A DNA stretch of 64,000 bases, taken from Cognatilysobacter segetis. Lineage in GTDB: Bacteria; Pseudomonadota; Gammaproteobacteria; Xanthomonadales; Xanthomonadaceae. Shown here one piece after another: positions 25,099 through 35,500 of this stretch. The notes beneath the pieces were generated by a model. The model had not been told where the DNA came from, ran no database searches, and saw nothing but the letters and a program-made list of their open reading frames with translations. The DNA lies in contig NZ_SMRQ01000003.1 of the NCBI RefSeq assembly GCF_004359965.1, positions 29,446 to 93,445 of the forward strand. The letters run 5' to 3'. Made by a program: the position numbers and the translations under genes. The stretch's first letter is position 1. Each line of letters begins with the position of its first letter.

Positions 25099-27551
25099 CG
25101 GCCGTCGTCCACCGGCGGCGCGGGCGCGGCGGGCGCCGGCGGCGGTACGCGCTTGGCCGGGTCGGGGTCGGCCGGTCGACCGCCGCCGAACAGCGAATCC
25201 CAGAACCCGCCGCCCTGGTCCTGCTCGGGCGCGGCGTCGCCGCCTTCGGCCGGCGCGGCCGGCGAGCCGTACGGGCAGGCGACGCGATCCGGCGCGTACC
25301 CCGGCACGAACGGAAAGCGCGCCGAGCCCGGGCAGCCCGGGTCGGTGGTGTGGCTGCCGGCGACCCATTCCCAGTCGATGCCGTCTTCCGGAATCACCAG
25401 CGGCGCCGACGGCAGGCGCGCGAACAGCGACGACCAGACGCGCATCGCGCCGGTCGCGCCGTAGAGCCCGGTCATCTTGTTCTGGTCGTTGCCGACCCAG
25501 ATGACAGCGAGGTGGTCGCCGGTGAAGCCCGCGAACCAGCTGTCGCGGCCGTCGTTCGAGGTACCGGTCTTGCCGGCGGGCGACAGGCCGCCGCGTCCGT
25601 CCGCGATGAGCTGGTGGGCGGTGCCGCGATTGACCACCTGCTGCATGCCGTAGGTCACCAGGCGCGCCGCGACCGCGTCGCCCGGCTGCGCCGGCGCGGA
25701 CGGCTTGTCGTAACGGTTGAGCGCGCGGCCGTTCGCGTCCAGCACGCCGCGCACGGCGCGCAGCGGCTGGATCTGGCCGCCGGACGCGAGGAACTGGTAC
25801 AGCTGCGCCATCGCGTACGGGCTCTGGTCGATCGCGCCCAGGATCAGCGACGGATTGACGTTGCCCTCGACCTCGATGCCGGCGAGCGTGCGGATGAGGT
25901 CGGCGAGCCGCTGCGGCGTCACCTGCATGCCAACCCGCACCGTCGCCTGGTTCATCGACTGCGCGAGCGCGTCGACGAGGCGTACGGTGCCGTGGCTGCG
26001 ACCGTCCGAATTGCCCGGCGACCACGGCTTGCTGCCCGGGATCCGCACCGTGATCGGTGCGTCCTCGACGTAGCTCGCGAGCGACCACTTCGACGGTTCG
26101 GCCAGCGCCAGCAGGTAGACGAAGGGCTTGAGCAGCGAGCCCACCGGGCGCTGTGCCTCGACCGCACGATTGAAGCCGTGCTCGGTGAACTCGCGCGCGC
26201 CCACCGCGGCGACGACCTCGCCCCGGTGCACGTCGGTGACCACGACGCCGGCCTCCAGCGTCGGGCGGTTCTTCGAGGCCAGCTGACGCAGCGTCTTGGT
26301 CACCGCGCCTTCGGCATAGGCCTGGGCCGACGGCGACATGCCCGTCATCACGCTGAGACCCGCGCCGACAAGACCCTCGGACGGGTAGTCGCGCGAGAGC
26401 TGGCGCCGCACCAGGTCCACGTAGGCCGGGAAGCGGTTCGGCGCGAGCGTGGTGGGGTTCGGCGTGACGCCCAGCGGCGCCTTCGAGGCGCGATCGTGCT
26501 CGCGCTGGTCGATCAGGCCGGTCTCGAGCATCTTGTCGAGCACGAAGTTGCGGCGCTCGAGCGCGCGGTCGGCATGGCTGCGCGGGTCGTAGTACGACGG
26601 GCCGCGCACGATGCCGATCAGCAGCGCGATCTGCTCGGTCGACAGGTCCTTCAGGTCGCGGCCGAACCAGAACTCGGCGCCGGCGGCGACGCCGCGGATC
26701 GCCTGCGAGCCGTGCTGGCCGAGGTAGACCTGGTTGAAGTACGCCTCGAGGATCGTGCTCTTCTCGTAGCGGGCGTCGATCAGCAGCGCGTAGATGATTT
26801 CCTTGAACTTGCGGCTGAAGGTCTGCTCCTGCCCGATGCCGAGCAGGCCGCTGCGCGCGAGCTGCTGCGTCAGCGTGCTCGCGCCCTGGCGCTTCTCGCC
26901 GCTGCGCACGTTGACCAGCACCGCACGCGCCAGGCCGGAGAAGTCGATGCCGATGTGATGGTTGAAGTCGCGGTCCTCGACCGCCTGCAGGCCGGTGACC
27001 AGCAGGTCCGGGACCTCGTTGATGCGCACCAGTCGGCGCTCTTCCTGCTTCTGTCCGTAGAGCGTGGCGATGCGCGCGGGATCGAGGCGATGCGCGCGGA
27101 GCGTGCGCCGTGCCGCGGCGTCGCGGACGGAGATCACGCGGCCGCCCGACAGCTGCACCTCGATTCGGCGCGCCGGCACGACGCCGTCGACGTCGTGGAA
27201 CCCGCGGCTGGCGATGAGCCAGCGCCCGCCCTGCTGGGCGTAGCTGCCTTCGCGGCGCCCGTCGCCGGCACGGTAGCCCGCCGCGTCGAGCTCGGTCTTG
27301 AGCGTGGCGGCATCGAGCGCCAGGCCCGGCGCGAGCTCGAGCGGACGCGCGTAGACGCGCGTGGGGAGCTGCCACTGCAACTGGCCGAAGCGCTGGCTGA
27401 CCTCGTGGTTGAGGTAGGTCACGTACGGGATCAGGAAGCCCAGCGCGAGCCCGACGACCACGAGGGCCGCGGTCAGCAGTCGGCGGCGCCAGCCCGGCCG
27501 GCCGCCGGCATCGGCGGTGTCGTCGTCTTCGTCGTAATCGATTCGGGCCAC
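25095..27551 (-). CDS. mrcB: Penicillin-binding protein 1b
   Basis: An 818-residue bifunctional peptidoglycan synthase: one membrane helix (about 25-45), a UB2H-like domain (about 60-140), a GT51 glycosyltransferase with catalytic Glu192 (QAVEDRDFNHHIGID) and RQGASTLTQQLARS, and a transpeptidase with Ser472 in GSLLKP, SMN, and KTGTSND. The tail is Pro/Gly/Asp-rich. The GTG at 27551 is preferred: it puts a short acidic cytoplasmic tail (ARIDYDEDDD) before the helix, whereas the first ATG of the frame (27806) would overlap the divergent gene by more than 120 bp. The ribosome site is weak, so the start is uncertain. Confidence 0.93.
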   Translation of the reverse strand: MARIDYDEDDDTADAGGRPGWRRRLLTAALVVVGLALGFLIPYVTYLNHEVSQRFGQLQWQLPTRVYARPLELAPGLALDAATLKTELDAAGYRAGDGRREGSYAQQGGRWLIASRGFHDVDGVVPARRIEVQLSGGRVISVRDAAARRTLRAHRLDPARIATLYGQKQEERRLVRINEVPDLLVTGLQAVEDRDFNHHIGIDFSGLARAVLVNVRSGEKRQGASTLTQQLARSGLLGIGQEQTFSRKFKEIIYALLIDARYEKSTILEAYFNQVYLGQHGSQAIRGVAAGAEFWFGRDLKDLSTEQIALLIGIVRGPSYYDPRSHADRALERRNFVLDKMLETGLIDQREHDRASKAPLGVTPNPTTLAPNRFPAYVDLVRRQLSRDYPSEGLVGAGLSVMTGMSPSAQAYAEGAVTKTLRQLASKNRPTLEAGVVVTDVHRGEVVAAVGAREFTEHGFNRAVEAQRPVGSLLKPFVYLLALAEPSKWSLASYVEDAPITVRIPGSKPWSPGNSDGRSHGTVRLVDALAQSMNQATVRVGMQVTPQRLADLIRTLAGIEVEGNVNPSLILGAIDQSPYAMAQLYQFLASGGQIQPLRAVRGVLDANGRALNRYDKPSAPAQPGDAVAARLVTYGMQQVVNRGTAHQLIADGRGGLSPAGKTGTSNDGRDSWFAGFTGDHLAVIWVGNDQNKMTGLYGATGAMRVWSSLFARLPSAPLVIPEDGIDWEWVAGSHTTDPGCPGSARFPFVPGYAPDRVACPYGSPAAPAEGGDAAPEQDQGGGFWDSLFGGGRPADPDPAKRVPPPAPAAPAPPVDDGR

Positions 27552-27683
27552 GGAATGCGAGAATGAAGGGCTTCCGCCCGCCTGCCGCGAGTCTAGCGCA
27601 GGCGCCCGTGCCGGCCGGTCGGGCCGCGGGGGCGGTTCACGCGGAGTTGGAGGGCAGTTCCCGATGTCGACGAGCGTCGCCCG

Positions 27684-29774
27684 ATGACCTGGGCCGGGGT
27701 CCGCTTCTCCTTCTTCCGCGTCCTGGGTTTGCTCCGCCGCACCGGCATCAGCCTGCGTGCACGTGGCCTCGGCGGCACCTGGACGCGCGTGCGCGACCAC
27801 CTGCACCCGCGACCGGTCGTGCCCGCCGCCTCGCTCTACGCGCCGCCACGGTCACCGTTCGCGCCGTTCGCGCTCGACACGTCCGACGCACCGCGGGTCA
27901 GCATCGTCATCCCCGTATACGGCCAGTTCGCCCATACGCTCGACTGCCTGCGCGCGCTGGCCGCCCATCCGCCGTCGACGCCGCACGAGGTGATCGTGGT
28001 GGACGATGGCTCCACCGACGAGACGCCGGCCTGCCTCCCGCGCATCGACGGCCTGCGCTACCACCGTCGCGCGCAGAACGGTGGATTCATCGCCGCCTGC
28101 AACGACGGGGCCTCGCTCGCGCGCGGCGACACGCTCGTATTCCTCAACAACGACACGGTCCCACAGCCCGGCTGGCTCGAGGCCTTGCTCGCCACCTTCG
28201 AGACGCGCCCCGGCACCGGCCTCGTCGGCGCGCAGCTGCTGTATCCCGACGGCCGGCTCCAGGAAGCCGGCGGCCTCGTGTTCAACGACGGAAGCGGTTG
28301 GAACTACGGCAAGTTCGGCGATCCTGCCGACCCCCGCTACGCCTATGCCCGCGACGCGCATTACTGCTCCGGCGCCGCGATCGCCGTGCCGCGCTCGGTC
28401 TTCGAGCGACTGGGCGGCTTCGATGCCCGCTACGCGCCGGCCTATTACGAGGACACCGACCTCGCCTTCGGCGTGCGTTCGCTCGGGCTGGGCGTGCGCT
28501 ACCAGGCCGCCTCTCGCGTGGTCCATTGCGAGGGCGTGACATCGGGTACCGACGTCACCCAGGGCATGAAGTCCTACCAGGTGGCCAATCGCGGCACGTT
28601 CGCCGCGAAGTGGGCGCCGGCGCTCGCATCCCAGCCCGCCCCCGGCGGCGACGTCGACGCCGCGGCCTGGCCGGTGAAGCCCACGCTGCTCGTGATCGAC
28701 GCGCTGACGCCGGACACCACGCGCGACTCGGGCTCGCTGCGGCTCGTGAACCTGATGCGGCTGCTGATGGACGACGGGTGGCATGTGGTGTTCCTGCCGG
28801 CCAACCGCCGGGACGCCGGCGCCGCGACGCAGGCACTCCAGGCGTTGGGCGTCGAAGCCTGGCATGCGCCCTACGCGCCGCGTCCCCCCGCCTGGTTCCG
28901 CCGCCACGGCCCGCGTTTCGATGCGGTGATCCTGTGCCGGCACTACGTGGCCCGTGAATTCCTGCCCCTGGTGCGCCAGCACGCGCCACGCGCGCGTCTG
29001 CTGTTCGACACCGTCGACCTGCACTTCCTGCGCGAGCGGCGCGGCGCGGAGGCGAGCGGCGACGTCCAGGCGCTGCGCACCGCCGCCCGCACCCGCGACC
29101 TGGAGCTGGACGTCATCCGTCGCAGCGACGTCACGCTCGTGGTCAGCGAGGTCGAGCGCGCGCTGCTCGCGCAGGAAGCGCCGCAGGCGCGGGTCGAAGT
29201 CGTGTCCAACGTGCACGAGGTCGCCGGGCCGGGCCTGCCGTTCGCGCAACGCCGCGACGTCGTGTTCGTCGGCGGCTTCCGCCATCCGCCGAACGTCGAC
29301 GCGGTGCTGTGGTTCGCCCGCGACGTGTGGCCGACGGTGCACGCACGACGACCGGATCTCGTGTTCCACTGCATCGGCGCCGACGTGCCGCCCGAGATCG
29401 CGACGCTGTCGTCGGTCGGAGGCATTCGCGTGCACGGGCACGTGCCCGACCTCGATCCGTTCATGGACGGCGCCCGCATCGCAATCGCGCCGTTGCGCTT
29501 CGGCGCGGGCGTCAAGGGCAAGGTGAACCTCAGCATGGCGCACGGGCAGCCGGTGGTCGCGACGTCCTGCGCCGTCGAAGGCATGCACCTGCGCGACGGC
29601 GAGGACGTGCTCGTCGCCGACGCGCCCGACGCGTTCGCCGACGCGCTGCTGCGCCTCTACGACGACGAAGCGCTGTGGTCGCGGCTGGCGGCCCACGGCC
29701 TGGACAACGTGCGGCGCCACTTTTCGGCGGATGCCGCGCGCGACGCAGTGCGGCGCGCGCTCGGAACGGACTGA
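27684..29774 (+). CDS. Bifunctional glycosyltransferase, GT2 plus GT4
   Basis: A 696-residue protein with two glycosyltransferase modules. Residues about 70-310 form a GT-A (GT2) domain: SIVIPVYGQFAHTLDCLRAL, the nucleotide-sugar site VIVVDDGSTDET, and metal-binding FLNNDTVP, then APAYYEDTDLAFGVR. From about 335 on lies a GT-B (GT4) domain with the C-terminal donor-site pattern IAPLRFGAGVKGKVNLSMAHGQP. It should add two sugars in succession to a surface polysaccharide or O-antigen. No membrane segment is evident. It stands alone, divergent from mrcB and converging on relA with 2 nt between the stops, outside any polysaccharide cluster visible here. Confidence 0.87.
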   Translation: MTWAGVRFSFFRVLGLLRRTGISLRARGLGGTWTRVRDHLHPRPVVPAASLYAPPRSPFAPFALDTSDAPRVSIVIPVYGQFAHTLDCLRALAAHPPSTPHEVIVVDDGSTDETPACLPRIDGLRYHRRAQNGGFIAACNDGASLARGDTLVFLNNDTVPQPGWLEALLATFETRPGTGLVGAQLLYPDGRLQEAGGLVFNDGSGWNYGKFGDPADPRYAYARDAHYCSGAAIAVPRSVFERLGGFDARYAPAYYEDTDLAFGVRSLGLGVRYQAASRVVHCEGVTSGTDVTQGMKSYQVANRGTFAAKWAPALASQPAPGGDVDAAAWPVKPTLLVIDALTPDTTRDSGSLRLVNLMRLLMDDGWHVVFLPANRRDAGAATQALQALGVEAWHAPYAPRPPAWFRRHGPRFDAVILCRHYVAREFLPLVRQHAPRARLLFDTVDLHFLRERRGAEASGDVQALRTAARTRDLELDVIRRSDVTLVVSEVERALLAQEAPQARVEVVSNVHEVAGPGLPFAQRRDVVFVGGFRHPPNVDAVLWFARDVWPTVHARRPDLVFHCIGADVPPEIATLSSVGGIRVHGHVPDLDPFMDGARIAIAPLRFGAGVKGKVNLSMAHGQPVVATSCAVEGMHLRDGEDVLVADAPDAFADALLRLYDDEALWSRLAAHGLDNVRRHFSADAARDAVRRALGTD

Positions 29775-29776
29775 GT

Positions 29777-31939
29777 TCAGGCGCGCCGCGCCTGCTCCAC
29801 GCCGGGCAGCGCGGCGAGCTTGCCGAGCACGTCGGTCAGCTGGCCGTAGTCGGCCACGCGCAACCGCAGCTGCAGGACCACCTGCGTGCCGCCGCGAACG
29901 TGCTCGGTATTCATAGCGGTCAGGGCGACGCCGGCCTGCGCGACGACGTTGGTGACTTCCTTGAGCAGCCACTTGCGGTCGAGCGCGACCAGCTCGACGC
30001 CCACGTCGTAGGCGCTGCCGCCCCGTCGCCATTCCACCGGCAGGACGCGTTGCGGCTCGGCCGCGGCGAGCCGCTGGAACGCGGCGCAGTCGGGGCGATG
30101 CACGCTCACGCCGCGGGCCCGCGTGAGATAGCCGGCGATCGCCTCGCCCGGCAGCGGCTGGCAGCAGCGCGCGATCTGCACGAGCAGGTTGCCGACCCCC
30201 TCGACGGTGAACTCGCTCGCCCGCCCGCCGCGCGGCTTGCGTACGGCCGGAGCCGGCGCCGGCGTGGCCGCGACCGGCTCGCGCGTCGCGCGCTCGTGCT
30301 CCAGCAGCACGCGCCCGACCTGGTGCGGCCCGACGTCGCCGAGCGCGACCAGCACGAACAGGTCGGCATCGGTCGCCGCATGGAAGCGGTCGCGCGCCGG
30401 CGCGAGGCTCGCGTTGAGCAGCGACAGCCGGCGCAGCTCCTTTTCCAGCATCTCGCGTCCGGCCTGTTCGTTGCGCGCACGGTCGAGCCGGTTGAACCAC
30501 GTGCGCACCTTTTCGCGCGAGCGCGGGCTGGCGAGGAAGCCGTTCGACGCGACGAGCCAGTCGCGCCGCGGCTCCGACACCTTGCCGGTGAGGATCTCGA
30601 CGTGGTCGCCGCTGCGCAGCTTGTGGTCGAGCGGGACGATGCGGCCGTCGACCTTCGCGCCGCGGCAGCGATGCCCCACGTCCGTATGCACGTGGTAGGC
30701 GAAATCGAGCGGCGTCGCGCCCGCCGGCAGGTCGACGACCTCGCCCTTGGGCGTCAGCACGTAGACGCGGTCCTCGAGCAATTCGCTGTCGAGTTCGCCC
30801 GCGAGCGCGCCCTCCTCGCCCGCGCTTTCCAGCAGGCGGCGCATCCACGCGATCTTGCGTTCGAACGCGGCGCTGGCCGTGGCGCTGGCGCCGCCGGGTC
30901 CGCCTCCTTCCTTGTACTTCCAGTGCGCGGCGACGCCGAGCTCGGCCTGCCGGTGCATGTCGTGCGTGCGGATCTGCACTTCCAGCGTCTTGCCTTCCGG
31001 CCCGACCACCGCGGTGTGCAACGAGCGGTAATCGTTGCGCTTGGGCCGCGCGATGTAGTCGTCGAACTCGCTCGGGATCGGCACCCACGTCGCATGCACG
31101 ATGCCGAGGGCCGCGTAGCAGGCCGCCACGTCGTCGACCAGCACGCGCACCGCGCGCAGGTCGTAGAGCTCGCCGATCGGGACGTGCTTGCGCTGCATCT
31201 TCTTCCAGATGGACTAGATGTGCTTGGGGCGGCCGGCCACGTCGGCATGGATGCCCTGCGCCTCCAGCGCCTCGCGCAGCGTCGACTTGACGCTCTCGAT
31301 GTACTGCTCGCGCGCGACGCGCTTCTCGTCGAGCAGGCGCGCGATCTGCTGGTACGTCGCGGGCTCGAGGAAGCGGAACGCGAGGTCCTCCAGCTCCCAC
31401 TTGAGCTGCCAGATGCCGAGCCGGTTCGCGAGCGGTGCGTGGATGTCGCGCGTCAATGCCGCAAGTGCGCGGCGTTCGTTTTCCGGCAACGACGCGGCCA
31501 GCCGCATGCGCGCGAGCTGGCGCGCCAGCAGGATCGGCACGACGCGCAGGTCGCGCACCATCGCGAGCAGTAGCCGGCGCAGGCCTTCGCTGCCGCGGCC
31601 GCCCGGATGCCGCGCATGCAGCGTCCAGACCGGCTCGGCGGCCCGCTGGCCCTCGACCAGCGCGGCGACGGCGGGAAAGCGCGACATGAACGTCTCGCCG
31701 AGCGCAGCCGCGAGGCCCGGCCAGTCGTGCACGAGCGACGCCGCGATGACTTCGCCATCGGCGCCGAGCACGGCCAGCGAGCCGAGCGTGGAGTCCACGC
31801 GCGCCCACCCGTCGTCGTCGAGCGCGGGCGCCTCCGCGGTGGCCAGGGCGTCGCGCAGGGCCGCACCGAGCGCACCCGCGGCGGGAAGGGCGAGCGCATC
31901 GGCGAGGCGGTGCGTCGTCGGAGGGCGCGGCGCGTTCAT
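29777..31939 (-). pseudogene. relA: relA, (p)ppGpp synthetase, interrupted by an in-frame amber codon
   Basis: Two same-frame pieces together make a 720-residue RelA. The first (31939-31214, 241 codons) holds the degenerate HD domain and ends GRPKHI then TAG (31216-31214). Reading on in the same frame gives SIWKKMQRKHVP, the synthetase core (FDDYIARPKRNDYRSLHTAV, EVQIRT, ELGVAAHWKYKEG), a TGS domain (VYVLTPKGEVVDLPAGATPL) and the C-terminal ACT domain ending at 29777. The family motif is GRPKHIYSIW, so TAG stands exactly where Tyr (TAC or TAT) belongs; one base change explains it. An ATG at 31198 could restart translation but would drop the first synthetase helix. The rest is intact, so the mutation is recent or a sequencing error. 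Confidence 0.9.
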
Positions 31940-31996
31940 CGAAAAGCCGGGACGGAGCGATCTACACTAGCCGGCATCCGTCCGGAGGAACAGTTC

Positions 31997-32488
31997 ATGG
32001 CCCTTGCCCGTTCGCGCGCCCTCGTCCTCGCCGTCGCGTTGGCCTGCGCCTCGCTTGCGGCGCACGCCGCGCCGCCGATCGAGCAGCAGATGACGCCGGA
32101 GCAGTTCAAGGCCGCGGGGCTAAACAAGCTGTCGCCGCAGGAACTCGCGAGCCTCAACACCTGGCTCGGCCGCACGATCGAAACGGAAACCGCGAAGGCT
32201 GCCGTCGCCGCGAAGAAGAAGGTCGAGGACGAGAACCGCGGCTTCTTCAACTTCGGCTCGTCCGAGCCGGTGAAGTCGGCGATCACCGGCGAGTTCCGCG
32301 GGTTCGCGATGGGCCGTACGTACACGCTCGACAACGGGCAGGTGTGGCGCCAGATCGACGAGGCCAGCCTCGCCGGCGTGCGCAAGACCCATCCCGAAGT
32401 GGTGATCTCGCCGAGCGTGATCGGCAATGCCTGGTACATGGGCATCAAGGGCTACGGCACGCGCGCGAAGGTGATGCGCGTCAAGTGA
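31997..32488 (+). CDS. Small secreted protein, function unknown
   Basis: A 163-residue protein with a clear Sec signal peptide (ALARSRALVLAVALACASLA, cleavage probably after AHA). The mature part has a helical segment (PEQFKAAGLNKLSPQELASL), Lys/Glu-rich helix, then a compact domain: SAITGEFRGFAMGRTYTLDN, GQVWRQIDE, and a closing IKGYGTRAKVMRVK. The ATG at 31997 follows GGAGGA by 7 nt. A TACACT at 31963-31968 could be the -10 of its promoter. Divergent from relA. I do not recognise a characterised family; the pattern (secreted, about 160 residues, GQVW motif) is common among uncharacterised Xanthomonadaceae periplasmic proteins. Confidence 0.85.
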   Translation: MALARSRALVLAVALACASLAAHAAPPIEQQMTPEQFKAAGLNKLSPQELASLNTWLGRTIETETAKAAVAAKKKVEDENRGFFNFGSSEPVKSAITGEFRGFAMGRTYTLDNGQVWRQIDEASLAGVRKTHPEVVISPSVIGNAWYMGIKGYGTRAKVMRVK

Positions 32489-32506
32489 GGCCCGCCGCGC
32501 CGCGGC

Positions 32507-35500
32507 TCAGCCCGTGAGCTGGGCGAGCCGCTGCGCGAGCTTCTTCGGCGACGCGCCGCCGCGCGCGCCCAGTTCCTGCGCGAACAGCGAGACGCGCAGT
32601 TCCTCCAGATCCCAGCGGAACGCATCCCAGTCGGGATCGTCGCCGTCGGCGCGTGCGAGCGCCTGCGCGAACGGGCGCAGCTCGAGCATGCGCGCCTGGT
32701 CGCGCGCTGGATCGCGCAGCGCACGCTCGGCGCGTAGCGCCAGCGCCTTCAGGTAGCGCGGATATTCGCGCAGCGCCGACGCCGGCGTATCGCGCAGGAA
32801 ACCGGGCGGCGTGAGCGAGGCGAGGTGCGCCCGCATGTCGTCGAGGTTGCCGCTGGCCCAGCCCATCAACGGCGACTCGAACTTCGCGCGCGCGTCGGCG
32901 ACGGCCGCAAGGATCGCCTCGGCCTGGCGCAGGCGCTCCATCGCCTCGGGGAAGAGTCCCTTCGCGACCTGTTCGCGGCGCGCGTCGAAGGCCTCCGGGT
33001 CGCGGACCGCGGCGAGCCCGTCGACGGTGAGGGCCTCGAACGCGCCGTCGACGAGGTCGAGCCGCAGCCGGTCGCCTTCCTTCAGCGACGCCGCCTCGCC
33101 CGAGCGCGGCGCCGCCGATTCGATCGCCGCGTACAGCAGGGCGGTCTTCGGCGACACCGGCAGTTGCTTGCGTGCCTGGCGCATGCGGTCGGCCGAGGCG
33201 AGGCGCAGCAGGCGGCGCACGCCGGCGGGATGTTCCCGTGCGGCCTCGTCGCGCTGGGCGAAGACCTGCACCGACGCGCTGTCGCCGTCGTCGTGGAGCG
33301 CCGGGAACGCGGGAACGCCGCCCGCGCCGCGCACCGTTTCCGGAATGCGCGTCGGCGGGAACGCGGTCAGCCCCTCCTGCGCGAGCCCGCTCGACGCCTT
33401 CTCCGCGAACGCATCCGCGGCGAGCGCGCCGAAGCGCTCGCGCAGGTCGTCGAGGTCGCGCGATTCGGCCAGTACATGGCGGCCGTCGCGGTCGAGCAGG
33501 CGCAGGTTCGTCCGCAGGTGCGGCTCAATCGCGGCCTCGTCGAACTCCGTCGCCGCGACCTGCGCGCCGGTGAGCTTGGACAGGAAGCGCGCGAGCGTGC
33601 CGGTGAACGTGTCGGGCTCGACCGGGCGGCCCTTGTCCCACGCGCCGTGCGCTTCCGCGAACGCCTTCGCGAAGTCGGGCGCCGGCACGAAGTTGCGGCG
33701 CTGCGCCTTGGGCAGCGAGCGGATCAGCGCGGCCGCCTTGTCGGCGACGAAACCCGGCGCCAGCCACGACAGCTGCGGCGCGTCGAGCGCGTTGAGCAGG
33801 TGCAGGGGCACGGCGAGCGTCATCCCGTCGTCGGGCGCGCCCGGCTCGAAGCGGTAGACGACGGCGAGCTGCACGTCGCCCATGCGCAGGAACGGCGGGA
33901 AGCGCGAGGCGGTGCTCGCCTCGCCGATCATCAGGTCGTCCAGCGACCATTCGAGCGCGGCCTTCTCGTTCGCCGGCAGCTTCGCGTACCAGGCGTCCAG
34001 CGCCTGCACGTTGTGCACGTGCGCCGGAAGGCGGTCGAGGTACCACTGCGCCATCCACTCCTCGTCGACGACGAGGCCGGCGCGGCGCTGCTTGGCTTCC
34101 TCGTCCTTCGCCCGTTCGAGCGTGGCGAGGTTCTTCTTCAGGAAGCCCGAGCGTGTGTTGATCTCCCCGGTGACCAGCGCGTCGCGCGCGAAGATGACGC
34201 GGCTTTCCTCGGGAAACATCGCGCCGTAATGGATCGGCTTCTTCGGCGCGAGCACGAGGCCGAACAGCGAGATCTGCTCGCTGCCGATCACGCGGCCCTG
34301 CGAACGCGACCAGCGCGGATCGCTCTGCCGGCGCGAGAGCAGATGCGGCAGCTCGTCGATCGCCCACTGCGGCTCGATCGACGCGTTGATCAGCGCCCAC
34401 ACGCGCTCGGTGTCGAGTAGCGTGGCCGACAGCACCCACGGCGGCGGCTTCTTCGCCAGCGGCGAGCCGGGGAAGAGCTGGAACTTGCGGCCGCGCGGCC
34501 CGTCGTAGCCGCGGTCGGCGCGCTGGCCGACCTGCGTCGGCAGGCCGGCGAGCACCGCGCGGTGCAGCTTCGTGTAATGCATCGCCGCGGCTTTCGGGTC
34601 CGGTGCACCGACCGGCGCCGCCTCGCCCTGCCCCGGCCACAGCTCGGCCGCCATGAGCTTCAGCTGGCGATGCAGTTCGCGCCACTCGCGCATGCGCAGG
34701 AAGCCAAGGAAATGCTTCTCGCACCAGGCGCGCAATTTCGACTGCGTGAGGTCGGCATGCGCGTCCTCGTAGGCCTGCCAGAGCTTGAGGATGCCGAGGA
34801 ACTCCGAGCGCGGGTCGGCGAACTCGGCATGCGCGGCATCCGCGGCGCCGCGCTGGTCGCCGGGCCGCTCGCGCGGGTCCTGGATGCCGAGGAACGCGGC
34901 GATCACCAGCATCTCGCGCAGCACGCCGTGCGTGCTCGCCGCGACGAGCATGCGGGCGAGCTTCACGTCGACCGGCAGCCGGGCCATCAGGCGGCCGATC
35001 GCCGTGAGCTTGCGCGCGTCGTCGACCGCGCCCAGCTCGGCGAGCTGCTGCCAGCCATCGGCGATCGCGCGCGGGTCCGGCGGCTCGAGGAACGGGAACT
35101 CCTCGATGCGGCCGAGACCCAGCGCGAGCATGCGCAGGATCACGCCGGCCAGCGCGGCCCGGCGAATCTCGGGATCGGTGAACTCGGCGCGCGACTGGAA
35201 ATCGGCCTCCGAATACAGGCGATAGCACGTGCCTTCCGAGACACGCCCGCAGCGGCCCATGCGCTGGTTCGCGCTGGCCTGGCTCACCGGCTCGATGTGC
35301 AGGCGGTCGAGCTTGGCGCGCGGGCTGTAGCGCTTGACGCGCGCGAGGCCCGGGTCGACCACGTAGCGGATGCGCGGCACGGTGAGCGAGGTCTCGGCGA
35401 CGTTCGTCGCCAGCACGATGCGGCGCTGCGGGCCGGGGTTGAACACACGGTCCTGGTCGCGCGCGGACAGGCGCGCGTACAGCGGCAGCACCTCGGTATG

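Noticed and set aside
27552..27806. A longer PBP1b starting at 27806
   Set aside because: The extra 85 residues are low-complexity Ala/Pro/Arg and would overlap the divergent glycosyltransferase start; the GTG at 27551 gives a normal PBP1b N-terminus.
29777..31939. Frameshift as the cause of the split relA
   Set aside because: Both halves are in the same frame and the motif continues without gain or loss of bases; only the single TAG codon interrupts it.
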